From the NCBI GenBank assembly GCA_043424675.1, contig JBHWPB010000057.1:1-11661 (forward strand): 11,661 bases of DNA, read 5' to 3'. The position numbers and the translations under genes were made by a program. How positions within the stretch are numbered: position 1 is the stretch's first letter; the number at the start of each line of letters is the position of its first letter. This stretch comes from JBHWPB01 sp043424675. GTDB lineage: Bacteria; Bacillota; Bacilli; Lactobacillales; Carnobacteriaceae_A. Under the pieces are notes generated by a model. That model was given only the letters and a program-made list of their open reading frames with translations, searched no databases and was not told where the DNA came from. Below are positions 1-6,810 of this stretch, piece after piece.

Positions 1-243
1 TACAAAACTCTGGAGGCGTACAGTAGTATTTTCTGGTATCGGTCTCAGAAAATTCATGTTATCTAAAGAAGCCGTCATGATAGACGTACCTGAAAATCGA
101 TTAGCAGAGATAGAGGCGACATTATCCATACTTGATAACAGTGCACCCCCATACATATTTCCATAAGAATTTGTATCGTTAGGAATGACACGGGACGATT
201 GAACGGCTAAAGTTTCCTTACAAAAAAATTTCTTTTTTAGCAT
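1..243 (-). CDS. Acyl-CoA thioesterase, hotdog fold (N-terminal part, cut by window edge)
   Basis: The first 81 codons of a gene that runs off the left edge; the frame is open to base 1. Translation gives a YkhA/YciA-type acyl-CoA hydrolase N-terminus: RVIPNDTNSYGNMYGGALL (residues 18-36) followed by a conserved Asp (D40), matching the family pattern in which an N..G...GG..L...D segment forms the central hotdog helix and supplies the catalytic acid. Members of this family hydrolyse acyl-CoA thioesters to free fatty acid and CoA in the cytoplasm. The ATG at 243 has an AAAGGA ribosome binding site 7 bases upstream (251-256). It follows lpdA in the same direction but lies beyond the lpdA terminator, with only 77 bases between stop and start. 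The chain-length preference cannot be judged, and the C-terminal half is not visible. Confidence 0.85.
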   Translation of the reverse strand, partial: MLKKKFFCKETLAVQSSRVIPNDTNSYGNMYGGALLSSMDNVASISANRFSGTSIMTASLDNMNFLRPIPENTTVRLQSFV

Positions 244-264
244 ATCTTTTTCCTTTCTATAGTT

Positions 265-301
265 GAAACAAAAAGCCTTAATCCCACATGAGGATTAAGG
301 C
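265..301 (-). terminator. Rho-independent terminator of lpdA
   Basis: A perfect 10-bp stem, GCCTTAATCC (275-284) with GGATTAAGGC (292-301), with a 7-base loop. On the minus strand it is followed by TTTTTGTTTC. It begins 20 bases after the lpdA stop codon. The plus strand has no T-run after the stem, so it should act in the lpdA direction only. Confidence 0.9.
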
Positions 302-320
302 AGAGTATTGCAATGATATT

Positions 321-1709
321 TTAGCTGTGGATTGGGAGTCCTAAAGCTGCTTCGGCTGCATCTAAAGTAGCTTCTGCAATCGTTGGGTGTGCGTGCATGC
401 TGTCAACGATGTCTTCTAATTTGTATCCTTTTTCGATCGCGTTAGAAAGTTCGTGGATAGACTCTGTCGCATTCGGTCCAACGAGCTGTGCACCAACTAA
501 AGTGTTGTCGTCTTTCTTGTAAACGAGACGGATGAACCCTTCCCCTTGATTCTTAGTCATCGCACGTCCACTTGCAGTATAGAGGAATTTCTGTGCTTTG
601 ACTTTCATTCCTTGATCTTTCGCCTGCGCACGTGTTAATCCTGCTTGTCCCACTTCGAGAGAAGAAATCATGGTAGATGGGAAGACTTTGTTTTCAAGCT
701 GTGCTCCTTCTTCTCCAGCGATCACGCTTGCTGCTACTTTTCCGTGGTAGTAAGCAACTGTAGCTGAACCACCGCGTGTCGAAGCATCACCGATAGCATA
801 AATGTTGTCGATGTTTGTACGTAAGTACTCGTCGATCTCAACTTTACCGCGGTCATTGACTTCAACATCTGTATTCGCTAAGTTTAATGAATCTGTGTTG
901 TATTCGTTTGGAGCATCTACTAAAACGTAGTCTGCTTCAACAGTTTTTTCTTCTCCGTCCACTTCATAAGTCACAACCACACTGTCTCCGTTATCTTCAG
1001 CTGAAAATGCTTTAGCTTCAGTGATAATCTCAGCATCTTTGTATTCATCGAATTTTGAGACAAGTGTGCGGTTAATGTCTTTTTCAAAGAAAGGCACAAG
1101 ATCTTTACCTTCTTCTAAGACTATTAATTTTGAACCGAGACGTCCAAAAATAGCCGCAAATTGAGCTCCGAGGTAGCCTCCGCCTGTCAGAACGATAGAT
1201 TCTGGCACTTCTTTAATGTTTAATGCCCCAGATGAGTTGATCACACGGTCGCTGTATTCGAAACCTTCAACTTCTGCTGGACGTGCTCCTACAGCAATCA
1301 CAAGTTCGTCGAATGTGTACTCTTCGCCGTCTACTTCGATTGTTTCGTTGTCTACGAAAGAAGCTTCTCCTTTGATAACATCTACTTTATTTTTCTTAAG
1401 AAGCTGCTCAACACCATTTGTCATCTGCGAGACAACGGTATTGTCTTTCCAGTCTTGAGCTTTGTCCCAGTCGAGTTCAGCATTGTTTGCGCTGAAACCG
1501 TATGTCTGTGCGGCCATTGTTGCTTCATAATAGGTTTCAGAGATATTCGCTAAGGCTTTTGTTGGAATACAGCCTACGTTCAAGCAATTCCCACCATAAT
1601 ATTCTCTTTCAATTAAAGTTACTTCTTTACCTAATTGAGAAGCACGGATAGCGAACGAATAGCCGCCTGGGCCTGCACCTATGACAACTGTACCTAATTC
1701 TTTAACCAT
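321..1709 (-). CDS. lpdA: Dihydrolipoamide dehydrogenase (E3)
   Basis: A flavoprotein of 462 residues, the usual length for E3 without a lipoyl domain. It reoxidises dihydrolipoamide on 2-oxoacid dehydrogenase or glycine cleavage complexes and reduces NAD+. Visible motifs: FAD-binding GAGPGGY (11-17); the redox disulfide motif GGNCLNVGCIPTK (C42 and C47); a second Rossmann motif near GGGYLGAQFA for NAD; AIGDAS before the second FAD contact; and C-terminal HAHPTIAE, with the H441/E446 pair that serves as the active-site base of the partner subunit. The start at 1709 has a near-perfect AGGAGGAA 8 bases upstream. The frame stays open for 63 more codons upstream, but these are AT-rich, contain the promoter and do not resemble E3. 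It has its own promoter and terminator, so it appears monocistronic, with no E1, E2 or lipoate genes adjacent. Mercuric or glutathione reductase is less likely given the HPT motif context and the CLNVGC spacing. Confidence 0.93.
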   Translation of the reverse strand: MVKELGTVVIGAGPGGYSFAIRASQLGKEVTLIEREYYGGNCLNVGCIPTKALANISETYYEATMAAQTYGFSANNAELDWDKAQDWKDNTVVSQMTNGVEQLLKKNKVDVIKGEASFVDNETIEVDGEEYTFDELVIAVGARPAEVEGFEYSDRVINSSGALNIKEVPESIVLTGGGYLGAQFAAIFGRLGSKLIVLEEGKDLVPFFEKDINRTLVSKFDEYKDAEIITEAKAFSAEDNGDSVVVTYEVDGEEKTVEADYVLVDAPNEYNTDSLNLANTDVEVNDRGKVEIDEYLRTNIDNIYAIGDASTRGGSATVAYYHGKVAASVIAGEEGAQLENKVFPSTMISSLEVGQAGLTRAQAKDQGMKVKAQKFLYTASGRAMTKNQGEGFIRLVYKKDDNTLVGAQLVGPNATESIHELSNAIEKGYKLEDIVDSMHAHPTIAEATLDAAEAALGLPIHS

Positions 1710-1717
1710 TAATAAAA

Positions 1718-1725
1718 TTCCTCCT
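1718..1725 (-). promoter_or_regulatory. Ribosome binding site of lpdA (fixes start)
   Basis: AGGAGGAA lies 8 bases before the ATG at 1709 and fixes the start at MVKELG, not at the more upstream in-frame codons. Confidence 0.9.
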
Positions 1726-1753
1726 AAAGTCGTATAAATAATCTTACTTATTG

Positions 1754-1762
1754 AGTATACCA
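1754..1762 (-). promoter_or_regulatory. Extended -10 promoter of lpdA
   Basis: TGGTATACT on the minus strand is an extended -10 element (TGn plus TATACT). No good -35 sits 17 bases upstream (TTATTA), as is common for extended -10 promoters. It would give a leader of about 40 bases that includes the ribosome binding site. A second, weaker candidate lies upstream (TATGTA, with CTTACA 18 bases before it, overlapping the cre-like site). Confidence 0.6.
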
Positions 1763-1838
1763 AAAAATTATGAAAATAATAACAATAGTTGAATGTTTTA
1801 ATAAATATCTCTTCTACATACCATTCACTCTTTTCTTC

Positions 1839-1852
1839 TGTAAGCGCTTGAA
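1839..1852. promoter_or_regulatory. cre-like site (CcpA operator candidate)
   Basis: TGTAAGCGCTTGAA matches the consensus TGWAARCGYTWNCW at 13 of 14 positions, with a palindromic AAGCGCTT core. It lies between the degV terminator and the lpdA promoter, about 80-90 bases upstream of the extended -10. Carbon catabolite control of lpdA is inferred from this position. The distance suits activation or an upstream promoter better than simple blocking of the extended -10. Confidence 0.6.
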
Positions 1853-1883
1853 TTTGAATATTAAAATTATGATACACGAGAAT

Positions 1884-1912
1884 GAAAAAACTCCACACAG
1901 AAGGTGGAGTTT
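1884..1912 (-). terminator. Rho-independent terminator of the DUF1836-degV operon
   Basis: The stem AAACTCCAC/GTGGAGTTT (1904-1912 with 1888-1896) has a 7-base loop. On the minus strand the descending arm runs into six T residues. It starts 20 bases after the degV stop codon. Confidence 0.9.
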
Positions 1913-1932
1913 CTCGTATATTATTCTGTCAT

Positions 1933-2796
1933 TTAATCAAGCGGTTGCACTGCCCCGCCGATTAATCCTGGTCCTGTGTGGACACCTAAAGCCGGACTGA
2001 CGGAACCAAAATAAATTTCATTGATATGTGGGAACGTTTCTTTGATTCTCTCATATATTTTCCGTCCCTCTGCTTCGGCTTCCGCTCCACCATAGGCGAT
2101 TCCTATATTATAAGCTTGGCTGCCTTTAGCCGTATCTTTTAAGCTTTCAACGATTTTATCTAAACTCTTTTTACGTCCGCGCGCCATCGCTACGGGATAG
2201 TAGATGCCCTCATCGTCACACGAAATGATGGGATTTATTTTTAAGAGTCCCCCCACTAAAGAAGCCACACGTCCAATACGGCCCCCCGCTTGAAGATATT
2301 TCAAGGTAGGGATACTGAAAAAGACATTGGAGTTTTCTACTCTCGAACGAGCATCCTCAACAATCTCACGGAACGAATGTCCTTTTTTTATCAGGTCGAC
2401 AATTCGTGCTGCAAAAATACCGCTGCCGATACCTACGCTGAGTGTATCGATGACTTCAATTTCCGTATCGGGGTAGTCTTTAGCTACAAGATTAGCCATG
2501 TTATTGGTACCGCTTAAACCAGAAGAAATGGTCAGCATGATGATTTTTTCATACCCCTCTTCTATCGCTTCATCGATTAATTTTTTCATGTCTTCTCCGC
2601 TTGGTAGAGAGGTAGAGGGTATTTCTCTTTCTAAACTTTCATAGACTTCATTCGGTGTAATCGTAACGCCATCGAGATATTCAGCATCTTTATAAATAAC
2701 TTTTAACGGCATGACTGAAACATCCCATGCTTCAATAATTTCTTTGGGGACATCGGAACCGGAATCTGCGATCAGTTTAATTTTTTCTTTATTCAT
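1933..2796 (-). CDS. DegV family fatty acid-binding protein (FakB type)
   Basis: A cytoplasmic DegV-family protein of 287 residues. Family members hold a single fatty acid and present it to the kinase FakA, which makes acyl-phosphate for phospholipid synthesis. Recognised motifs in order: IADSGSDVP (9-17), TSLPSGEDM (62-70), SSGLSGT (91-97), LKYLQAGGRIGR (165-176), RGRKK (206-210) and GVHTGPG (271-277), which carries the conserved His near the fatty-acid carboxylate. The ATG at 2796 has GAGGTGG 6 bases upstream. The frame extends 11 codons further, but those codons overlap the upstream gene and lack a usable binding site. The start overlaps the stop of the DUF1836 gene (ATGAATAA), so translation is probably coupled. 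No fakA kinase gene is in the window. Which fatty acid is bound cannot be read from the sequence. Confidence 0.92.
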   Translation of the reverse strand: MNKEKIKLIADSGSDVPKEIIEAWDVSVMPLKVIYKDAEYLDGVTITPNEVYESLEREIPSTSLPSGEDMKKLIDEAIEEGYEKIIMLTISSGLSGTNNMANLVAKDYPDTEIEVIDTLSVGIGSGIFAARIVDLIKKGHSFREIVEDARSRVENSNVFFSIPTLKYLQAGGRIGRVASLVGGLLKINPIISCDDEGIYYPVAMARGRKKSLDKIVESLKDTAKGSQAYNIGIAYGGAEAEAEGRKIYERIKETFPHINEIYFGSVSPALGVHTGPGLIGGAVQPLD

Positions 2797-3367
2797 GAAC
2801 ATCCACCTCTTCATTGTTGATGACTTCAATAATTTTTTTAGCCGTTACCTTTGTGGCAATACTTGTCGTTGCATTCCTCACGAGGGACAAATGATCATCT
2901 TCATGCAACGGTTCATTCTCAAATGAATCCATCTCTTTAGATCCCTCCGCTAGAAAAATATAACTGACTCTTCTCAAAGCATATTCTTGTTCTTGACAGA
3001 ATAACTCATAGGCACGAGAAGCTTTCCCGCTGACTTTGGCTTGGTACATGATCCCTTCTTTAATCTCAGGAATAGTAGCGACGTGCTTTAAGATTGTAAT
3101 AGCAATTAAATAAGCGAGATGATAGCGGTTGTATTTTTTGTTGACTGGTTTGGGAATCATCCCTTCTTTGACATAATTATTAATCATAGATTTCGTGATA
3201 ATTTCTTCATTTTCCATCTTAAAAACAGAAAGATAATCATTAACTAAAGTCAACACTTGATCGACATATATATCAAAGGAAGGAAAATCATCCCAACGTG
3301 GCAAAGTAAACGTATATAAACGCTTCGCCCATTTAGTTAAAGACTGTTTCGTATTCTTGTCACCCAT
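2789..3367 (-). CDS. DUF1836 protein, putative MerR-like DNA-binding regulator
   Basis: A soluble protein of 192 residues with the DUF1836 signature: LPRWDDFPSFDIYVDQVLT (22-40), then ITKSMINNYVKEGMIPKP (57-74) and YNRYHLAYL (79-87). The middle part resembles the winged-helix recognition region of MerR-type regulators (a helix-turn-helix with the 'MINNYVK..MIPKP' pattern). The C-terminal half is helical, without a recognised ligand domain. The biochemical role of the family is not established to my knowledge; transcription regulation is inferred. It is the first gene of a two-gene operon and its last codons overlap the degV start by 8 bases. A promoter with a perfect -35 precedes it. The start ATG at 3367 has AAGGGA 11 bases upstream, slightly long. 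Confidence 0.85.
   Translation of the reverse strand: MGDKNTKQSLTKWAKRLYTFTLPRWDDFPSFDIYVDQVLTLVNDYLSVFKMENEEIITKSMINNYVKEGMIPKPVNKKYNRYHLAYLIAITILKHVATIPEIKEGIMYQAKVSGKASRAYELFCQEQEYALRRVSYIFLAEGSKEMDSFENEPLHEDDHLSLVRNATTSIATKVTAKKIIEVINNEEVDVHE
2803..2809 (-). promoter_or_regulatory. Ribosome binding site of degV (inside the DUF1836 gene)
   Basis: GAGGTGG lies within the last codons of the upstream gene, 6 bases before the ATG at 2796. The alternative ATG at 2802 would touch it, so 2796 is preferred. Confidence 0.8.
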
Positions 3368-3417
3368 GATGGCCTCGTTCCCTTCTTTAGTTACTATATT
3401 AACTTATAGCAGGAATG

Positions 3418-3446
3418 ATAACAAGTAGTTTCGATAACTATGTCAA
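3418..3446 (-). promoter_or_regulatory. SigA-type promoter of DUF1836-degV
   Basis: A perfect -35 TTGACA (3441-3446) is followed after exactly 17 bases by TGTTAT (3418-3423), which keeps the key first T and final AT of a -10. The spacer carries TAGTT-ATCGA-AACTA, a short inverted repeat that could be an operator. It lies between the gpsA terminator and the DUF1836 start, so it defines a new transcription unit. Confidence 0.6.
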
Positions 3447-3476
3447 GCTATCTACGAAAAAAGTCGATCTTTCCTA

Positions 3477-3521
3477 TAAAAATGACCTGCAGATCAGCTT
3501 TTCAGCTAAATTTCGCAGGTC
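3477..3521 (-). terminator. Rho-independent terminator of gpsA
   Basis: The outer stem GACCTGC/GCAGGTC (3515-3521 with 3484-3490) encloses a small inner stem, AGCT-GAAA-AGCT. ATTTTTAT follows on the minus strand. It starts 18 bases after the gpsA stop. Confidence 0.85.
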
Positions 3522-3538
3522 TACTCGCAAATTGTATT

Positions 3539-4564
3539 TTATTTTAAGTATTTCGAAAAATCGAATTCGTCTTTTTTCTCTCTGAGCATTAACCTTTGGA
3601 TAGCGTCCCCTATTTCTGAACCTTCGTAGAGCACTGCGTGAAGAGCTCTTGTAATGGGCATGTCGATGCCTTTCTCTTGTGCAAGCTCATAGGCTGCTTT
3701 CGTCGTTAGAACCCCCTCGATCACCATTCCCATATCTGCTTCCACTTCGGGAAGTGATTTACCCTGAGCCAACTGATAGCCTGCGCGGTAGTTTCTAGAG
3801 TGCTCACTCGTTGCTGTGACGACTAAATCTCCTACACCACTCAGCCCCATAAAGGTTTGAATATCTGCACCGCCTTCTGTTCCTAAGCGAGAGATTTCCC
3901 AGAGTCCTCTCGTTAAGAGAGCAGCTTTAGCGTTATCGCCATAACCTAAACCTGACAAGACCCCTACCCCTAAAGCGATGATATTTTTTAAAGCACCGCC
4001 GAGCTCTACGCCAATCACATCATCATTCGTATACACTCGGAAGTAGCGATTCATGAATAAGTTTTGAGTATCTGAAGCAGCTTTTTCATCTAAAGAGGCG
4101 CTGGTGATGGCAGTCAAATCCCCCACCGCAACTTCTTCAGCATGACTAGGTCCAGATAAGACACTCAATCCTTTGACATAGTCTTCTGGCAATTCTTCAG
4201 CCAAGACTTCGGAGATCCGTTTATGAGTGGCCTGTTCTAATCCTTTGGTGGCATGAATCACATTTATTTTTTTATCCATGTAAGCTGCTGCTTGTCGAGC
4301 TACCTGGCGTGTCGCTTTTGTAGGAATGACAAAGAGCAAAGTATCCGCCCATTTCACGGTTTTTTCTAAATCGTCGGTTGCTTCTATATCAACAGCTAAC
4401 TTTATATCTTTGAGATAATGTTTGTTAGTATGTTCGGTATTGATTTCTTCTATCTGTTCTTCCTGGCGAGACCACAGTTTCACATCATGGTTATTATCGC
4501 TTAAGACCATAGCTAAAGCAGTTCCCCATGAGCCTGATCCTAATATTCCTATTCTTCTTTTCAC
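3539..4564 (-). CDS. gpsA: Glycerol-3-phosphate dehydrogenase [NAD(P)+]
   Basis: A cytoplasmic enzyme of 341 residues that reduces dihydroxyacetone phosphate to sn-glycerol-3-phosphate for phospholipid and teichoic acid synthesis. Visible: the N-terminal Rossmann motif GSGSWGTA (9-16), ATKGLE with K107, LSGPSHAEEV, GGALKN with the active-site Lys K193, and GLSGVGDLVVTATSEHSRN, which holds the GxGD and SRN substrate and cofactor contacts. Length and order match bacterial GpsA throughout. The start codon is GTG (4562-4564), with AAAGGA 9 bases upstream; no ATG fits the family N-terminus. It is the last gene of a run behind the lipocalin-like gene (42-base gap) and is followed by a terminator. 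It is essential for membrane lipid synthesis in most Firmicutes. GlpO, encoded 4 kb upstream, catalyses the reverse carbon flow using O2. Confidence 0.96.
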   Translation of the reverse strand: MKRRIGILGSGSWGTALAMVLSDNNHDVKLWSRQEEQIEEINTEHTNKHYLKDIKLAVDIEATDDLEKTVKWADTLLFVIPTKATRQVARQAAAYMDKKINVIHATKGLEQATHKRISEVLAEELPEDYVKGLSVLSGPSHAEEVAVGDLTAITSASLDEKAASDTQNLFMNRYFRVYTNDDVIGVELGGALKNIIALGVGVLSGLGYGDNAKAALLTRGLWEISRLGTEGGADIQTFMGLSGVGDLVVTATSEHSRNYRAGYQLAQGKSLPEVEADMGMVIEGVLTTKAAYELAQEKGIDMPITRALHAVLYEGSEIGDAIQRLMLREKKDEFDFSKYLK

Positions 4565-4573
4565 GAAGCATCT

Positions 4574-4579
4574 TCCTTT
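4574..4579 (-). promoter_or_regulatory. Ribosome binding site of gpsA (supports GTG start)
   Basis: AAAGGA lies 9 bases before the GTG at 4564. An ATG inside the spacer (4570-4572) is out of frame with gpsA and too close to the site to compete well. Confidence 0.75.
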
Positions 4580-4606
4580 ATTTTATTGAACGTATGAGAA
4601 AGCCGA

Positions 4607-5050
4607 TTATTGTCCTGAATAGATGCCAGGATTATACGGAGCTTTCTTCCATGTAACATGAGTCGTAGAGGTTCGCGAAGTAATCGTCATTTGATCTCCA
4701 TCAAACTGGGCTTGACGGTCTTGAACCGCTCCAATGCGGTCAGGTATCAAACTGACCGTATTATGATGATAGACGGTGCCATCTTCTTCATCTATTTCAT
4801 ATTTTCCAGCATAAGCGTGATAGCCGTGAGCCGCTTCCGCCATCTCTTCAGTAGTGCCATTGTGGAGACCTTCTTCAGTATAATTGCTGCGCCCTTCCTT
4901 CATGAGATGTGCGGACATATAACCGTCTGCTGTGTACATCAGAAAGCCTGAAGCATCTTTTGAAAGCGGATAATTTTTTTCTCCATCGCTATCCTCCCGA
5001 TAATATTCAACTAATTCCCATGTGCCGACAATTTTATCGCGTAATGACAT
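4607..5050 (-). CDS. Lipocalin-like domain protein
   Basis: A small cytoplasmic protein of 147 residues with no signal peptide. It matches the lipocalin-like domain family (Pfam Lipocalin_5): LRDKIVGTWELVEYY at the N-terminus (3-17), then ASGFLMYTADGYMSAHLM (33-50), HAYAGKYEID (78-87) and RIGAVQDRQAQFDGDQMTI (105-123). The alternating strand pattern predicts a single beta-barrel. Family members are found beside many metabolic and secondary-metabolite enzymes; some are thought to bind small hydrophobic molecules or to act as cyclases or isomerases, but no role is established here. The start at 5050 is set by AAAGGA 8 bases upstream; an in-frame ATG at 5089 has no ribosome binding site. A possible extended -10 (TGGTATATC on the minus strand, around 5094-5102) lies just upstream, so it and gpsA may also have their own promoter. 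Confidence 0.8.
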   Translation of the reverse strand: MSLRDKIVGTWELVEYYREDSDGEKNYPLSKDASGFLMYTADGYMSAHLMKEGRSNYTEEGLHNGTTEEMAEAAHGYHAYAGKYEIDEEDGTVYHHNTVSLIPDRIGAVQDRQAQFDGDQMTITSRTSTTHVTWKKAPYNPGIYSGQ

Positions 5051-5058
5051 GTTTGATT

Positions 5059-5064
5059 TCCTTT
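5059..5064 (-). promoter_or_regulatory. Ribosome binding site of the lipocalin-like gene
   Basis: AAAGGA, 8 bases before the ATG at 5050, selects this start over the in-frame ATG at 5089. Confidence 0.75.
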
Positions 5065-5157
5065 CTTTATCACTTTTTTCGTTGTTCATAGAGATATACC
5101 AGGAGATACAGACTAAGAAAAATCAAAGTAAAGCGAGAAATAAAGGTTAGAAACATA

Positions 5158-5856
5158 CTAATCTTCCTTTATCGAGGGTTCTTCTATTCCACTGCTTTCT
5201 CTCTTTTCTGCTTTTTCTTCATGGATTTCTTGTTCTTCCTCGGTTCCTATTTCATAGAAATCTTCAGCGACATACTCATTTTTAGTAATATAATCCTCAG
5301 TGGCAGGGATCGGTTCGCCCCTCTGCTCTCTGATAACCTCATCTTTCACACCCTTGCTCCAGAAACCGCCATGAATATATTTTGCTTCAGCAGTATAGTA
5401 GAAAGACTTGGGCTCAATTTCATTAATCAAACGATAAAGCGTTCTTTCATCGGAGCGCGGTGCCAAAATAGTCAAGATCAGCCGTTCGCCGTCCCTTCCA
5501 TAACCCACTTCGATGGTCACTCCAAAGCCTCGTTCACGCAGTACATCAGGAAGCGTATGGTCCCCGCTTTCTACAAAGACTTTTACAATCGTATAACCCA
5601 AAGCAATCTTATCTTCAATATAAATACCAATGTAAATCCCAACACCATATCCCAAAGCATAGATAATAAGATAGATAGGATTATCCAGATACTGCATCAC
5701 AACGGACAAACCGAGAATATAAATCGTAATCTCAACCATCGCGATGAGGGGTGCAATCTTCCTATATCCGCGCATCGTGAGGATGGTTCGTATGGTGTTC
5801 AAGAAAATATAAATTAAATTTATAAAAAAGATGTATAAGGCAATGCCCCATTCCAT
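5158..5856 (-). CDS. UPF0316/DUF2179 membrane protein with acidic C-terminal tail
   Basis: A protein of 232 residues. The N-terminus holds three hydrophobic segments (about 4-21, 34-54 and 62-80), with the conserved LNTIRTILTMRGYRK between the first two. A soluble DUF2179 domain follows (about 90-165: TIVKVFVESGDHTLPDVLRE, then GFGVTIEVGYGRDG and IEPKSFYYTAEAKYIHGG). This is the layout of B. subtilis YebE and other UPF0316 proteins, whose function is unknown. The soluble domain probably faces the cytoplasm. From about residue 203 there is a Glu/Lys-rich low-complexity tail (5161-5250) that the ~180-residue relatives lack, to my knowledge. The ATG at 5856 has AAGGGA upstream. It lies 41 bases after the esterase stop with no terminator between, so the two are probably cotranscribed. 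No transport or catalytic role can be assigned. Confidence 0.85.
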   Translation of the reverse strand: MEWGIALYIFFINLIYIFLNTIRTILTMRGYRKIAPLIAMVEITIYILGLSVVMQYLDNPIYLIIYALGYGVGIYIGIYIEDKIALGYTIVKVFVESGDHTLPDVLRERGFGVTIEVGYGRDGERLILTILAPRSDERTLYRLINEIEPKSFYYTAEAKYIHGGFWSKGVKDEVIREQRGEPIPATEDYITKNEYVAEDFYEIGTEEEQEIHEEKAEKRESSGIEEPSIKED

Positions 5857-5897
5857 AAGATGTATCCCTTCCTTCCCTTCTGGTTAAAAAATGTCTG

Positions 5898-6779
5898 TTA
5901 CAGCTGTTCGATCCAATCCTTACATAATTTCACCCATTGATGAACGATAGGATTGATCTGTTCAGGTCTGCTTGCGGAGCTATAGTCTGCTATCGATAAG
6001 CCATGGATCCCCTCTTTAAAAACATGAACTTCAAAAGGAACACTATTTTTGGCCAGGGCTGTGGCGTAATCTAAAGAATCTCTCACATCCACCACCTCAT
6101 CTTCACTTGTCGACCAGATAAAGGTAGGCGGGGTATTCTCATCGACGTAATGGACAGGACTGAGTTTTTTCAGGTGGTCTTCTGCTACCTCCAAAGAACC
6201 AAAAAGACTTTCCACCATACTGTCTGTGTAAGTGACATTAGTACGAGAAACTTGTCCTTCATCTTCACCCTGAAAGGTCCGAACCATATCTAAGAAGGGA
6301 TAACCCAAGACGACAAAAGCGGGTTCAAGTGCCTCTTGAACAAAATCTTCATCGTTCCATAGATTACTGTACATCGCCGCCACATGTCCTCCAGCTGACA
6401 TTCCCACTAAGCCGATGCGGTCATTGTCTATATTCCATTCTTCTGCCTTCTTTTCAATCTCATTCAAGGCCAGTGCCAGTTCTTTGACCTGGACAGGAAG
6501 CGCCACATAATCTTTTATCTCTGTGTCATTTTTGTAGTCTGCTACAATCGTTTCTTCTCCATAGACAGAATAATTTAAAACAAAGGCGTGATAACCCATC
6601 GCGTTAAAGGCTCTGGCTATGGGTTCGCCTTCGCGAGAAGAAACTTTGGTGAAACTTCCTCCCGGCATAATCACGACGGCCGGTCGTTTCGAACCAGGAT
6701 GAATCCGATTCTCTGTGTCAAAGAGGTAAGGCGTTAAGAAGACGTCATCTCTTTCTTCGTATAATTTTATACCGTTCAT
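5898..6779 (-). CDS. Alpha/beta-hydrolase esterase (acetyl-esterase/BD-FAE-like)
   Basis: A cytoplasmic hydrolase of 293 residues with no signal peptide, of the carboxylesterase / COG0657 type. Visible: PAVVIMPGGSFTKVSSRE (33-50), the PGGSF segment corresponding to the HGGG oxyanion loop; GMSAGGHVAA with nucleophile S128; STSEDEVV with probable acid D227; and FKEGIHGLS with H259 completing the triad. Relatives deacetylate sugars or xylan fragments or cleave short-chain esters; the substrate here is unknown. The start at 6779 is chosen because AAGGAG lies 9 bases upstream; a TTG 18 bases further up would have the binding site inside its own coding sequence. It is the first gene after a terminator and has a convincing promoter, so it probably opens the run esterase, UPF0316, lipocalin-like, gpsA. 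Confidence 0.87.
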   Translation of the reverse strand: MNGIKLYEERDDVFLTPYLFDTENRIHPGSKRPAVVIMPGGSFTKVSSREGEPIARAFNAMGYHAFVLNYSVYGEETIVADYKNDTEIKDYVALPVQVKELALALNEIEKKAEEWNIDNDRIGLVGMSAGGHVAAMYSNLWNDEDFVQEALEPAFVVLGYPFLDMVRTFQGEDEGQVSRTNVTYTDSMVESLFGSLEVAEDHLKKLSPVHYVDENTPPTFIWSTSEDEVVDVRDSLDYATALAKNSVPFEVHVFKEGIHGLSIADYSSASRPEQINPIVHQWVKLCKDWIEQL

Positions 6780-6788
6780 GTTGGCATT

Positions 6789-6794
6789 CTCCTT
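6789..6794 (-). promoter_or_regulatory. Ribosome binding site of the esterase gene
   Basis: AAGGAG, 9 bases before the ATG at 6779, fixes that start over the upstream TTG at 6797. Confidence 0.8.
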
Positions 6795-6810
6795 CAATTA
6801 GAATAATTTC

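Noticed and set aside
1710..1898. N-terminal extension of lpdA by 63 codons in the same open frame
   Set aside because: It has no similarity to E3 proteins, is AT-rich, contains the extended -10 promoter, the cre-like site and part of the degV terminator, and the near-perfect AGGAGGAA sits before the internal ATG at 1709.
5221..5817. A 198-codon open frame on the plus strand opposite the UPF0316 gene
   Set aside because: The opposite frame is a recognisable conserved protein with a good ribosome binding site; the plus-strand product has no recognisable domain or start signal and is a mirror effect of codon use.
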